Source: Acinetobacter haemolyticus CIP 64.3 = MTCC 9819 (GTDB lineage Bacteria > Pseudomonadota > Gammaproteobacteria > Pseudomonadales > Moraxellaceae). From it: DNA of 64,000 nt. Each line of letters begins with the position of its first letter. Within the stretch, counting starts at the first letter, position 1. Positions 1 to 7,671 of this stretch are shown here, piece after piece. The stretch is from positions 186,001 to 250,000 of the forward strand of contig NZ_KB849800.1 in the NCBI RefSeq assembly GCF_000369065.1, written 5' to 3'. The position numbers and the translations under genes were made by a program. Below the pieces are notes generated by a model, which was given only the letters and a program-made list of their open reading frames with translations, ran no database searches and was not told the DNA's origin.

Positions 1-2
1 GA

Positions 3-416
3 CATAAGTCACAATCAATTTTTGGAGCAGCGCGTTTTTATTTAAATGAACATCCAAATGAACAAATTTCGGCATTGGAGGCTTATTTTAAAGCTGAAGC
101 TCTACTTCGCAAGGAACCATCAAAATATTTAAATCAAGCCGAAAATACGGTGTTAAAAACAGATGATTTGAAGAATGATGTGATTACCCACGTCGCTGTG
201 CAGTTGAAACAGGATGTATTGCCTGAACAAAATGACGACAAAGTTAGTGATGGTTTACAGCAACTTGCTGAGCAATATGTTGAAGAGCATGAGCACACTG
301 AACAACAGCCTGCTTTGAAGTCTGAGGAAGTAGAAGAATTTGTGGCTGAAACGCAGGAATCAACAACTGAGCAACAAACTATAGACATAGAGCCAGCTTC
401 AACCAAACACAGCTGA
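3..416 (+). CDS. C-terminal part of an unrecognised acidic protein (5' end outside window)
   Basis: The reading frame is open from the window edge to a TGA at 414-416, so this is the 3' end of a longer gene. The visible 137 residues begin in a helical, possibly TPR-like stretch (FGAARFYLNEHPNE, then LEAYFKAEALLRKEPSKYL). They then pass into a low-complexity tail rich in Glu, Gln and Thr with no recognisable fold. An in-frame TTG at 75 is probably internal, because coding continues upstream of it. It lies directly upstream of the str operon but is separated from rpsL by 171 bases holding a strong hairpin and a promoter, so it is probably a separate transcription unit. I do not recognise the family and assign no function. 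Confidence 0.6.
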   Translation, partial: HKSQSIFGAARFYLNEHPNEQISALEAYFKAEALLRKEPSKYLNQAENTVLKTDDLKNDVITHVAVQLKQDVLPEQNDDKVSDGLQQLAEQYVEEHEHTEQQPALKSEEVEEFVAETQESTTEQQTIDIEPASTKHS

Positions 417-460
417 TTCGGTCTTTACTTGCTGTTTGCATCGAAGCAACGTTTTAAACA

Positions 461-503
461 AACAATGGTCAACATGCAGCTTATTGCATTGTTGACCATT
501 GTT
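461..503. repeat. Long inverted repeat in the rpsL upstream region
   Basis: The arms 461-478 and 485-503 are complementary over about 17 bases with a single-base bulge and a 6-base loop. No T-run follows, so it is not a typical intrinsic terminator. The right arm contains the -35 hexamer of the proposed rpsL promoter, so the hairpin may end upstream transcripts or act as a protein-binding or cruciform site at the str promoter. Confidence 0.7.
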
Positions 504-520
504 GCATCTTGGCTTACAAT
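492..520 (+). promoter_or_regulatory. Proposed sigma-70 promoter of the str operon
   Basis: TTGACC at 492-497 and TACAAT at 515-520 are separated by 17 bases, a near-consensus sigma-70 arrangement. Transcription would start near 527 and leave a leader of about 60 bases before rpsL. The position is right for the main promoter of rpsL-rpsG-fusA-tuf. The start point is inferred, not observed. Confidence 0.65.
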
Positions 521-587
521 TATGTGCCCTTGAAAAGAGGTGTTTTTTCTTTTTTTCGAGGTTGTTTAATAACGGGAGAATTGCCAA

Positions 588-962
588 ATGGCAACAACAA
601 ATCAGTTGATCCGTAAGGGTCGTACAACTTTGATTGAAAAATCAAAAGTTCCTGCGTTGAAGGCTTGTCCACAACGTCGTGGTGTATGTACACGTGTATA
701 TACGACTACTCCTAAAAAACCTAACTCAGCAATGCGTAAGGTTTGCCGTGTTCGCTTAACTTCTGGTTTTGAAGTATCTAGCTACATCGGTGGTGAAGGT
801 CATAACTTACAAGAGCACAGTGTTGTTCTTATCCGTGGTGGTCGTGTTAAAGACTTACCAGGTGTACGTTACCATACCGTTCGTGGTTCTTTAGACTGTG
901 CTGGCGTGAAAGATCGTAACCAGTCACGTTCTAAATACGGTGCGAAACGTCCTAAGAAGTAA
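588..962 (+). CDS. rpsL: 30S ribosomal protein S12
   Basis: S12 sits at the decoding centre of the 30S subunit and takes part in tRNA selection. The 124-residue protein has the usual length and the full signature: a basic N-terminus, [14 protein letters not shown] and [17 protein letters not shown]. The two lysines of PKKPNS (residues 43-44 counting Met; 42-43 in E. coli numbering) and the lysine before DLPGV are wild type, so the classic streptomycin-resistance substitutions are absent at those sites. A ribosome-binding site (GGGAG) lies about 9 bases before the ATG. It is the first gene of the str operon, and rpsG follows after about 160 bases. Confidence 0.98.
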   Translation: MATTNQLIRKGRTTLIEKSKVPALKACPQRRGVCTRVYTTTPKKPNSAMRKVCRVRLTSGFEVSSYIGGEGHNLQEHSVVLIRGGRVKDLPGVRYHTVRGSLDCAGVKDRNQSRSKYGAKRPKK

Positions 963-1122
963 TTCTAGGCAACTTGCCCAAGCAACCCTTTAGCGTTTCG
1001 CTTGTTTGAATTCTTCATAGATTTGTAATTCAAGCGACGTATAGTAAGGCCAGCGTCATGTGCATGACACTTGTACAAACTGCTGGATTATCCTGAAGTG
1101 TCATAATATTAGGTGTATTAAA

Positions 1123-1593
1123 ATGCCAAGACGTCGCGTAGTCGCTGCTCGTGAGATCCTTCCAGATCCAAAATTTAGCAGCCAAACAATCGCTAAATTC
1201 ATGAACCACGTAATGCAAGATGGTAAAAAATCTGTTGCTGAAGGTATCGTTTACGGTGCTTTAGAACGTGTTCAAGAAAAAAATAAAGTAGACCCAGTTG
1301 AATTTTTCGAGACTACTCTTGAAAAAGTTCGTCCTATGGTTGAAGTAAAAGCACGCCGTGTTGGTGGTGCTACTTACCAAGTACCTATGGAAGTACGCCC
1401 ATCCCGTCGTACTGCCTTAGCTATGCGTTGGTTAGTAGATGCTGCTGCTAAGCGTTCTGAAAAAACGATGGCTTTACGTCTTGCTGGTGAGTTGCTTGAT
1501 GCAGCTGAAGGTAAAGGTGCAGCAATCAAAAAACGTGAAGACGTGCATCGTATGGCTGAAGCCAACAAAGCCTTCTCTCACTACCGTTTCTAA
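1123..1593 (+). CDS. rpsG: 30S ribosomal protein S7
   Basis: S7 is a primary 16S rRNA-binding protein that nucleates assembly of the 30S head and lies near the E site. The start is placed at the ATG of [18 protein letters not shown], the universal S7 N-terminus. This gives 156 residues, the usual short-form length, although the frame stays open upstream to 1060. Other hallmarks are [24 protein letters not shown](M)EV and the [15 protein letters not shown]-terminus. It lies between rpsL and fusA. In E. coli S7 represses its own operon by binding the rpsL-rpsG spacer; the 160-base spacer here could have the same role, but I cannot confirm the site. Confidence 0.98.
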   Translation: MPRRRVVAAREILPDPKFSSQTIAKFMNHVMQDGKKSVAEGIVYGALERVQEKNKVDPVEFFETTLEKVRPMVEVKARRVGGATYQVPMEVRPSRRTALAMRWLVDAAAKRSEKTMALRLAGELLDAAEGKGAAIKKREDVHRMAEANKAFSHYRF

Positions 1594-1627
1594 GCGGATA
1601 AAACAGTCCCTAATCAGGAGAATATTC

Positions 1628-1690
1628 ATGCGTACCGCTGCTCGATTCAACATCGCTCTTTACCAAAGTGGGGGCTTTGCGGGTATTTAA
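1628..1690 (+). CDS. Possible 20-residue small ORF between rpsG and fusA
   Basis: A 20-codon frame (MRTAARFNIALYQSGGFAGI) starts at an ATG preceded by AGGAG with an ideal 7-base spacing and ends in TAA. It lies in the 177-base spacer between S7 and EF-G inside a highly transcribed operon, so it should be translated if the ribosome-binding site works. It overlaps a G-rich, hairpin-prone stretch ahead of fusA. It could be a leader peptide or a chance frame. No homologue is known to me. Confidence 0.35.
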   Translation: MRTAARFNIALYQSGGFAGI

Positions 1691-1770
1691 GTTGTCTGCT
1701 TGGATATTCGTGCGCATCAATATAATTGGTGCGTCCTGTTTTAAATATAACATTTAGGAATGTAGACATC

Positions 1771-3909
1771 ATGGCTCGCCAAACCCCTATTACTCGTTAC
1801 CGTAACATCGGTATTTCTGCGCACATTGACGCAGGTAAAACAACTACAACTGAACGTATTTTGTTCTACACAGGTGTATCTCACAAAATTGGTGAAGTAC
1901 ACGACGGTGCAGCAACAATGGACTGGATGGAACAAGAGCAAGAACGTGGTATTACCATTACTTCTGCTGCTACGACTTGTTTCTGGTCTGGTATGGCTAA
2001 CCAATTTGACCAACACCGTATCAACGTAATTGATACACCGGGACACGTAGACTTCACAATCGAAGTTGAACGTTCTATGCGTGTTCTTGACGGCGCGTGC
2101 ATGGTTTACTGTGCAGTTGGTGGTGTACAGCCTCAGTCTGAAACTGTATGGCGTCAAGCAAACAAATATAAAGTGCCTCGTTTAGCATTCGTGAACAAGA
2201 TGGACCGTACTGGTGCAAACTTCTTCCGTGCTGTTGAACAAGTTAAAACTCGTTTGGGCGGTAACCCTGTTCCAATCGTTGTGCCAATCGGTGCTGAAGA
2301 CACATTCCAAGGTGTTGTTGACCTTATCGAGATGAAAGCGATTATCTGGGATGAAGCATCTCAAGGTATGAAGTTTGAATACGGTGAGATTCCAGCTGAC
2401 CTCGTTGATACTGCTAACGAATGGCGTACTAACATGGTTGAAGCGGCTGCTGAAGCTTCAGAAGAGTTAATGGACAAGTACCTAGAAGAAGGTGATCTTT
2501 CTAAAGAAGACATCATCGCTGGTTTACGTGCTCGTACATTAGCATCTGAGATTCAAGTGATGCTTTGTGGTTCTGCGTTCAAAAACAAAGGTGTTCAACG
2601 TATGTTGGATGCTGTGATTGAATTCTTACCATCACCGACTGAAGTTAAAGCAATCGAAGGTATTCTTGACGATAAAGCTGAAACTAAAGCATCTCGTGAA
2701 GCATCTGACGAAGCACCGTTCTCTGCACTTGCGTTCAAAATTATGAACGACAAATTCGTTGGTAACTTAACATTCGTACGTGTTTATTCTGGTGTTCTTA
2801 AACAAGGTGATCCAGTTTATAACCCAGTTAAGTCTAAGCGTGAGCGTATCGGTCGTATCGTGCAAATGCACGCGAACGAACGTCAAGATCTTGATGAAAT
2901 CCGTGCAGGTGATATCGCAGCGTGTGTAGGTCTTAAAGACGTAACTACTGGTGATACATTATGTGATGAGAAAAACATCATTACTCTTGAGCGTATGGAA
3001 TTCCCTGAGCCAGTAATTTCATTGGCTGTTGAACCAAAAACTAAAGCTGACCAAGAAAAAATGTCGATTGCTTTAGGTCGTTTGGCGAAAGAAGATCCAT
3101 CGTTCCGCGTTCGTACAGATGAAGAATCTGGTCAAACAATTATTGCTGGTATGGGTGAGCTTCACCTTGACATCATTGTTGACCGTATGAAGCGTGAATT
3201 TGGTGTTGAAGCGAATATCGGTAAACCAATGGTTGCTTATCGTGAAACGATTAAGAAAACTATTGAGCAAGAAGGTAAATTCGTTCGTCAAACAGGTGGT
3301 AAAGGTAAATTCGGTCATGTATATGTTCGTTTAGAGCCACTTGATGTTGAAGCTGCTGGTAAAGAATACGAATTCGCTGAAGAAGTTGTAGGTGGTGTAG
3401 TACCTAAAGAATTCTTTGGTGCGGTTGATAAAGGTATTCAAGAGCGTATGAAGAATGGTGTCTTGGCTGGTTACCCAGTTGTAGGCGTTAAAGCTGTTCT
3501 TTATGATGGTTCTTACCACGATGTCGACTCTGATGAATTGTCGTTCAAAATGGCGGGTTCATACGCTTTCCGTGACGGTTTCATGAAAGCAGATCCGATC
3601 CTTCTTGAGCCAATCATGAAAGTTGAAGTTGAAACTCCAGAAGACTACATGGGCGATATCATGGGTGACTTAAACCGTCGTCGTGGTATGGTTCAAGGTA
3701 TGGACGATCTTCCTGGTGGAACAAAAGCAATTAAAGCAGAAGTTCCATTGGCTGAGATGTTTGGTTACGCGACTCAAATGCGTTCTATGTCTCAAGGTCG
3801 TGCAACGTATTCTATGGAATTCGCTAAATACGCTGAAACTCCACGTAACGTGGCTGAAGGCATCATCGCTAAGTTCCAAGCTGGCGGTAAAAAAGGTGAC
3901 GACGAGTAA
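1771..3909 (+). CDS. fusA: Elongation factor G
   Basis: EF-G is the GTPase that drives translocation and, with RRF, ribosome recycling. The start is the ATG of [15 protein letters not shown]; the open frame extends 15 codons upstream without a family match. The 712-residue product has the usual length. The G domain shows [13 protein letters not shown] (G1), the RGITITSAA switch region, DTPGHVDF (G3) and NKMDRTGA (G4). Domains II-V follow, with [33 protein letters not shown] and the C-terminal [16 protein letters not shown]. It is the third gene of the str operon. Nothing is truncated. Confidence 0.98.
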   Translation: MARQTPITRYRNIGISAHIDAGKTTTTERILFYTGVSHKIGEVHDGAATMDWMEQEQERGITITSAATTCFWSGMANQFDQHRINVIDTPGHVDFTIEVERSMRVLDGACMVYCAVGGVQPQSETVWRQANKYKVPRLAFVNKMDRTGANFFRAVEQVKTRLGGNPVPIVVPIGAEDTFQGVVDLIEMKAIIWDEASQGMKFEYGEIPADLVDTANEWRTNMVEAAAEASEELMDKYLEEGDLSKEDIIAGLRARTLASEIQVMLCGSAFKNKGVQRMLDAVIEFLPSPTEVKAIEGILDDKAETKASREASDEAPFSALAFKIMNDKFVGNLTFVRVYSGVLKQGDPVYNPVKSKRERIGRIVQMHANERQDLDEIRAGDIAACVGLKDVTTGDTLCDEKNIITLERMEFPEPVISLAVEPKTKADQEKMSIALGRLAKEDPSFRVRTDEESGQTIIAGMGELHLDIIVDRMKREFGVEANIGKPMVAYRETIKKTIEQEGKFVRQTGGKGKFGHVYVRLEPLDVEAAGKEYEFAEEVVGGVVPKEFFGAVDKGIQERMKNGVLAGYPVVGVKAVLYDGSYHDVDSDELSFKMAGSYAFRDGFMKADPILLEPIMKVEVETPEDYMGDIMGDLNRRRGMVQGMDDLPGGTKAIKAEVPLAEMFGYATQMRSMSQGRATYSMEFAKYAETPRNVAEGIIAKFQAGGKKGDDE

Positions 3910-3956
3910 TCTTTCGATTACTATATTACCCAACTAAAATTTAGTTAAAAACCAAG

Positions 3957-3981
3957 TGCTCATGGGTGACCCTCATGAGCA
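3957..3981 (+). repeat. Stem-loop between fusA and tuf
   Basis: The 8-base arms TGCTCATG and CATGAGCA enclose a 9-base loop that is itself weakly self-complementary. No T-run follows, and the structure ends about 20 bases before the EF-Tu start. It may be an RNA processing or stability element that sets tuf output relative to fusA. Confidence 0.55.
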
Positions 3982-4001
3982 GTTTATAAAGGAAGATCAT
4001 C

Positions 4002-5192
4002 ATGGCTAAAGCCAAGTTTGAACGTAACAAACCACACGTAAACGTGGGTACAATTGGTCACGTTGACCATGGTAAAACAACTTTAACTGCTGCGATTGCA
4101 ACAATCTGTGCAAAAACTTACGGCGGTGAAGCGAAAGATTACTCGCAAATCGACTCTGCTCCTGAAGAAAAAGCACGTGGTATTACAATTAATACTTCAC
4201 ACGTAGAATACGATTCTCCAATCCGTCACTACGCTCACGTAGACTGCCCGGGCCACGCCGATTATGTTAAAAACATGATTACTGGTGCTGCTCAGATGGA
4301 CGGCGCGATCCTTGTATGTGCTGCGACTGATGGTCCAATGCCACAAACTCGTGAACACATCCTTCTTTCACGTCAGGTTGGTGTACCGTACATCATCGTA
4401 TTCTTGAACAAGTGTGACCTTGTTGATGATGAAGAATTACTTGAATTAGTAGAAATGGAAGTTCGTGAACTTCTTTCTACTTATGACTTCCCAGGTGATG
4501 ACACTCCAGTAATCCGTGGTTCTGCGCTTAAAGCGTTAGAAGGTGATGCTGGTCAATACGGTGAGTCTTCAGTTCTTGCACTTGTTGAAGCGCTTGACTC
4601 TTACATTCCTGAGCCAGAGCGTGCGATCGACAAAGCATTCTTGATGCCAATCGAAGACGTATTCTCAATCTCTGGTCGTGGTACTGTAGTAACAGGCCGT
4701 GTTGAGTCTGGTATCGTTAAAGTAGGCGAAGAAGTTGAAATCGTTGGTATTAAAGATACAGTTAAAACAACTGTAACTGGCGTAGAAATGTTCCGTAAAC
4801 TTCTAGACGAAGGTCGTGCGGGCGAGAACTGTGGTGTTCTTCTACGTGGTACTAAGCGTGAAGACGTGCAACGTGGTCAAGTACTTGCTAAACCAGGTTC
4901 AATCAAGCCACACACTAAATTCGATGCAGAAGTATACGTACTTTCTAAAGAAGAAGGTGGTCGTCACACTCCATTCCTTAACGGTTACCGTCCACAGTTC
5001 TACTTCCGTACAACTGACGTAACTGGCGCGATCAAATTACAAGATGGCGTAGAAATGGTAATGCCTGGTGACAACGTAGAAATGTCAGTAGAGTTAATCC
5101 ACCCGATCGCAATGGACCCAGGTCTACGTTTTGCGATCCGTGAAGGTGGTCGTACTGTAGGTGCTGGTGTTGTTGCGAAAGTAACTGCATAA
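4002..5192 (+). CDS. tuf: Elongation factor Tu
   Basis: EF-Tu carries aminoacyl-tRNA to the ribosomal A site as a GTP ternary complex. The 396-residue product is the canonical length. It has GHVDHGKTT (G1, residues about 19-27), RGITIN (switch I), [25 protein letters not shown] (G3 and helix), NKCD (G4) and SALKALEG (G5). The beta-barrel domains follow, with [12 protein letters not shown] and the C-terminal [18 protein letters not shown] lies upstream of the ATG. It is the last gene of the str operon, closed by the terminator at 5211. Most gamma-proteobacteria carry a second tuf elsewhere; only one copy is in this window. Confidence 0.98.
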   Translation: MAKAKFERNKPHVNVGTIGHVDHGKTTLTAAIATICAKTYGGEAKDYSQIDSAPEEKARGITINTSHVEYDSPIRHYAHVDCPGHADYVKNMITGAAQMDGAILVCAATDGPMPQTREHILLSRQVGVPYIIVFLNKCDLVDDEELLELVEMEVRELLSTYDFPGDDTPVIRGSALKALEGDAGQYGESSVLALVEALDSYIPEPERAIDKAFLMPIEDVFSISGRGTVVTGRVESGIVKVGEEVEIVGIKDTVKTTVTGVEMFRKLLDEGRAGENCGVLLRGTKREDVQRGQVLAKPGSIKPHTKFDAEVYVLSKEEGGRHTPFLNGYRPQFYFRTTDVTGAIKLQDGVEMVMPGDNVEMSVELIHPIAMDPGLRFAIREGGRTVGAGVVAKVTA

Positions 5193-5210
5193 TTGCCCTA
5201 GAGTAATAAA

Positions 5211-5237
5211 AAAAACACCCCTTTGGGGTGTTTTTTT
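5211..5237 (+). terminator. Intrinsic terminator after tuf
   Basis: An AAACACCCC/GGGGTGTTT stem with a TTT loop is followed by a run of T, 19 bases after the EF-Tu stop. It closes the str operon. Confidence 0.9.
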
Positions 5238-5268
5238 ATATCAATTGTTTGACAATTTTATTGAATAG

Positions 5269-5301
5269 TGTCCCAAACTGATACTTTGCTGTCCCAAACT
5301 G
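5269..5301 (+). promoter_or_regulatory. Tandem 12-bp direct repeat, 21-bp period (possible activator site)
   Basis: TGTCCCAAACTG occurs at 5269-5280 and again, identical, at 5290-5301: exactly 21 bp apart, two helical turns. A TATAAA at 5317-5322 could be a -10 element, with the second repeat overlapping the -35 position and no good -35 hexamer. That geometry resembles activator-dependent promoters of the AraC/XylS type. The natural target would be the gene now starting at 6584, but the insertion element lies between them. Confidence 0.5.
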
Positions 5302-5319
5302 CACTTAATTGATTCTTAT

Positions 5320-5328
5320 AAAAACGTA
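5320..5328 (+). repeat. Left target-site duplication of the ISAba1-like element
   Basis: AAAAACGTA directly abuts the left inverted repeat, and the identical 9 bases follow the right inverted repeat at 6509-6517. Nine base pairs is the duplication length known for ISAba1. Confidence 0.9.
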
Positions 5329-5346
5329 CTCTGTACACGACAAATT

Positions 5347-6440
5347 TCATAGGATCCTTGTCCTATCAGGCTTTTTCTTTCTTAAAATTGCTAGCACTTT
5401 CTTAAATTCTTCTTTTTTTCCAAAACCAATCAAACGTAGAATAGCCATTTGAACATAGTCCAAACCGTAGCGAAATAAACTTACTGAAAGTCGTCCATGC
5501 TTCTTTATTTTTATCGCTTTTTTCCGATCATGTTGCCATTCACCTGTTAAATAGCACCAACAGAAACCGATAGCTAGCACTGCTATCAATTTCTTGACTC
5601 GTCTAGGGTCTGTTAAACGAGTATTTTCAAGATTGAATCCACGTCCTTTGAGACAACTAAATAACGTTTCGATTTCCCAGCGTAATGCATAATCACGAAT
5701 AGCAGAAGCATTAAACATAGGAGAAACAACAAGTAAAAGTTCTCCATCTTCTAATCGTAGCGCACTAATATACAGTTTCACTCGACCAACCCAAATACGT
5801 CGTTTACGACATTCAGTTTGACCAACTTGAAGATGACGAAATAAATCACTAATTTTATGATTCTTGGCTAAGTGATTGGTCACAATAAAGTTTTTTTAAC
5901 ACGTATACAGAAGTTAATGTCATTTTCAATTAACCATGTAAACCATTTCTCACCGATAAATTCTCTGTCTGCAAACACATTCACAATACGATCTTTACCA
6001 AAAATGGAGATAAAGCGTTGAATCAAAGCAATACGCTCTTTTGTATCTGAATTTCCACGTTTATTGAGCAATGTCCAAACAATAGGTATCGCTATTCCAC
6101 GATAGACGATGGCTAACATCAAGATATTAATATCTCGTTTTCCCCATTTCCAATTAGTTCTATCCAAAGTTAATTGGACTTTATCGAATGAAAATATATT
6201 GAAAATTAACTGAGAAATTTGACGATAATCGAAATACTGATCTGCAAAGAAGCGTTGTATACGTCGATAAAATGATTGTGGTAAGCACTTGATGGGTAAG
6301 GCTTTAGATGCAGAAGAAAGATTACATGTCTGTTTTACAATTAATGCAAGCATAATCAGTGTAAAACATTTTGCATGTGACTTGTTCCACTTTAGATATT
6401 TGTTTAAGATGAGATGTAACTCATTGAAATGTGTCATCAT
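5347..6440 (-). CDS. IS4-family transposase in two overlapping frames (probable -1 frameshift)
   Basis: The first frame (5880-6440, 186 residues) and the second (5347-5883, 178 residues) overlap by 4 bases in the -1 register. At the end of the first frame the minus strand reads GTT AAA AAA ACT, an A7 run where a -1 slip gives VKKNFIVTNHL and continues into the second frame. The fused product of about 360 residues carries the IS4 signature. LTLDRTNW and NVFADREFIG supply the first two catalytic aspartates. The second frame has the Y-(2)-R-(3)-E-(6)-K motif in YALRWEIETLFSCLK. ISAba1 is described with two frames of similar sizes, so this is likely programmed rather than decay. Gln/Lys-rich and basic C-terminal residues fit DNA binding. 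Confidence 0.88.
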
Positions 6441-6448
6441 ATTCGTCG

Positions 6449-6476
6449 TCAGAAAACAAGTATTATGCCATTATTT
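6449..6476 (+). promoter_or_regulatory. Outward-facing promoter at the right end of the ISAba1-like element
   Basis: TCAGAA at 6449-6454, a 16-base spacer and TTATTT at 6471-6476 occupy the place of the outward promoter known in ISAba1 (TTAGAA-N16-TTATTT as I recall it). Only one -35 base differs. It points away from the transposase toward the gene starting at 6584, about 105 bases downstream. Activity is inferred by analogy. Confidence 0.6.
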
Positions 6477-6508
6477 CAATGAGTTATCTTTTTTTGTCGT
6501 GTACAAAG

Positions 6509-6517
6509 AAAAACGTA
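6509..6517 (+). repeat. Right target-site duplication of the ISAba1-like element
   Basis: AAAAACGTA follows the right inverted repeat directly and matches 5320-5328 base for base. Confidence 0.9.
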
Positions 6518-6549
6518 ATATAAAACTCAAGAAAATGAACAATAGAACT

Positions 6550-6567
6550 AAGTGGAGTGCTCCACTT
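6550..6567. promoter_or_regulatory. 18-bp inverted repeat just upstream of the first PF10118 gene
   Basis: AAGTGGAG and CTCCACTT are perfect 8-base arms around TG. The repeat ends 3 bases before the AGGAG ribosome-binding site at 6571. It could be an operator or a small mRNA hairpin hindering ribosome access. No T-run makes it a terminator. Confidence 0.45.
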
Positions 6568-6583
6568 AAAAGGAGTTGGCAGC

Positions 6584-7465
6584 ATGAATGCTAAAGTGAA
6601 TATTTCTAATCGTGCAGGTGCAAGTTTTCCAGTACGTCGTATGAATTTTGACTTCGATCAAGTCCCTGAATATTGGATGAATGGTTCAGCAGGACTTACA
6701 CATTTTATGACAGCATTATCTGCATTATTCCCAGATGGTGAAAAATTATTTATCGACGCTGTACGTGCTGTACGTTATCACCCAACAATTAAAGATAATG
6801 CGGAATTACAGAAAGAAATTAGTGCGTTTATTGGTCAAGAGGCGATGCATACGCAGGAGCATGTAAACTTCAATGCTTCTGCTCAAAAATACGGTCATGA
6901 TGTACGATCTTTAGAACAGATTACTGGGCGTTATATTCAATTTGCGCTTAAAAACTTTTCTAAAGTTGTGAAGCCTTTTGGAATGACTAGAGAAATGGTT
7001 GATTTAACTGCAACCACAGCTTTAGAACATTTTACAGCTACGATTGCTTCTGAATTGTTGCGTAATCAGCACATTCAGGACTTAATGACCGATGAAACCA
7101 TGTCTTATATGTGGTTCTGGCATGCTGTTGAAGAAAATGAACATAAAGCAGTTGCTTATGATGTTTATGAGGCAGTGTTTGGTAAAGGTCTTAAAGCTTA
7201 TAGTTTACGTACTACGGCACTTGTTTTTGCGATGGCATTAATTTTTATTCTTCAATCATACTTCACTTTGCGTTTGCTTCAACAAGATAAGAAGTTGAAT
7301 CTGAAAGAGCTTGGTATGATTTATAAATATGGTTATAGCCCATCAAAAGGAATTATTACAGGTATGGCGGGTGAAATGTTGGCTTATTTCAGACCTCGTT
7401 TTCATCCAAATGATTTAGATACAGTTCAATTACTTAAAGATTGGAAAGCAAAGTTAGGTCTGTAA
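6584..7465 (+). CDS. PF10118-type putative metal-dependent hydrolase (di-iron, ferritin-like)
   Basis: The 293-residue protein belongs to the family annotated as predicted metal-dependent hydrolase (COG3687/PF10118); its true reaction is not established. The motifs look like a four-helix di-iron site: FPDGE (Glu53), GQEAMHTQEH (Glu86, His89, Glu92, His93), LEHFT (Glu148, His149) and HAVEENEHKAVAYD (Glu183-His187). A hydrophobic segment at about 215-235 could anchor it to the membrane, and the C-terminus has FHPND. The start is the ATG at 6584 with AGGAG 8 bases upstream, although the frame is open to 6557. The ISAba1-like element lies directly upstream, and the paralogue at 7672 follows. An oxygenase or desaturase role on lipids is only inference. 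Confidence 0.8.
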   Translation: MNAKVNISNRAGASFPVRRMNFDFDQVPEYWMNGSAGLTHFMTALSALFPDGEKLFIDAVRAVRYHPTIKDNAELQKEISAFIGQEAMHTQEHVNFNASAQKYGHDVRSLEQITGRYIQFALKNFSKVVKPFGMTREMVDLTATTALEHFTATIASELLRNQHIQDLMTDETMSYMWFWHAVEENEHKAVAYDVYEAVFGKGLKAYSLRTTALVFAMALIFILQSYFTLRLLQQDKKLNLKELGMIYKYGYSPSKGIITGMAGEMLAYFRPRFHPNDLDTVQLLKDWKAKLGL

Positions 7466-7490
7466 TTCAATTTTGAAATTACTTTGAGAG

Positions 7491-7520
7491 AAAGGGCGCA
7501 ATATTGTTGCCCTTTTTTAT
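7491..7520 (+). terminator. Probable terminator between the tandem PF10118 genes
   Basis: An imperfect AAGGGC...GCCCTT stem is followed by six T residues, 25 bases after the first gene's stop. It suggests that the two copies are transcribed separately. Confidence 0.65.
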
Positions 7521-7671
7521 ACATGAAAATTAAATTTAAAATAAATTGTCTTAAATGACATGTCCTAAGATGATGCTTTTGTGACCTTATATGCACTTAT
7601 TTCATGCATGTGAATCAGCGTATAACTATAAATAGATCATGATTATTCAAAAAATGTTTTAGGAGAACGGT

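Larger units (their letters stand above)
5329..6508 (-). mobile_element. ISAba1-like insertion sequence (IS4 family)
   Basis: The element is 1180 bp, the length known for ISAba1. It has 16-bp terminal inverted repeats with one mismatch: CTCTGTACACGACAAA at 5329-5344 and TTTGTCGTGTACAAAG at 6493-6508. It is flanked by a perfect 9-bp duplication. Two overlapping transposase frames fill it on the minus strand. The transposase start faces the downstream gene at 6584, the orientation in which ISAba1 is known to drive neighbouring genes from an outward promoter. The protein resembles what I recall of ISAba1 but does not look identical, so this may be a named relative. Intact ends and duplication mean the copy arrived by simple transposition and has not been rearranged since. 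Confidence 0.92.

Noticed and set aside
588..962. Streptomycin-resistance mutation in rpsL
   Set aside because: The lysines in PKKPNS and before DLPGV are wild type.
5249..5254. TTGACA as -35 of a promoter just after the tuf terminator
   Set aside because: No acceptable -10 lies 16-18 bases downstream; the hexamer is part of a small AATTGT/ACAATT inverted repeat.
6289..6594. Plus-strand open frame across the right end of the insertion element
   Set aside because: It is antisense to the transposase and crosses the terminal inverted repeat; no family features or ribosome-binding site.
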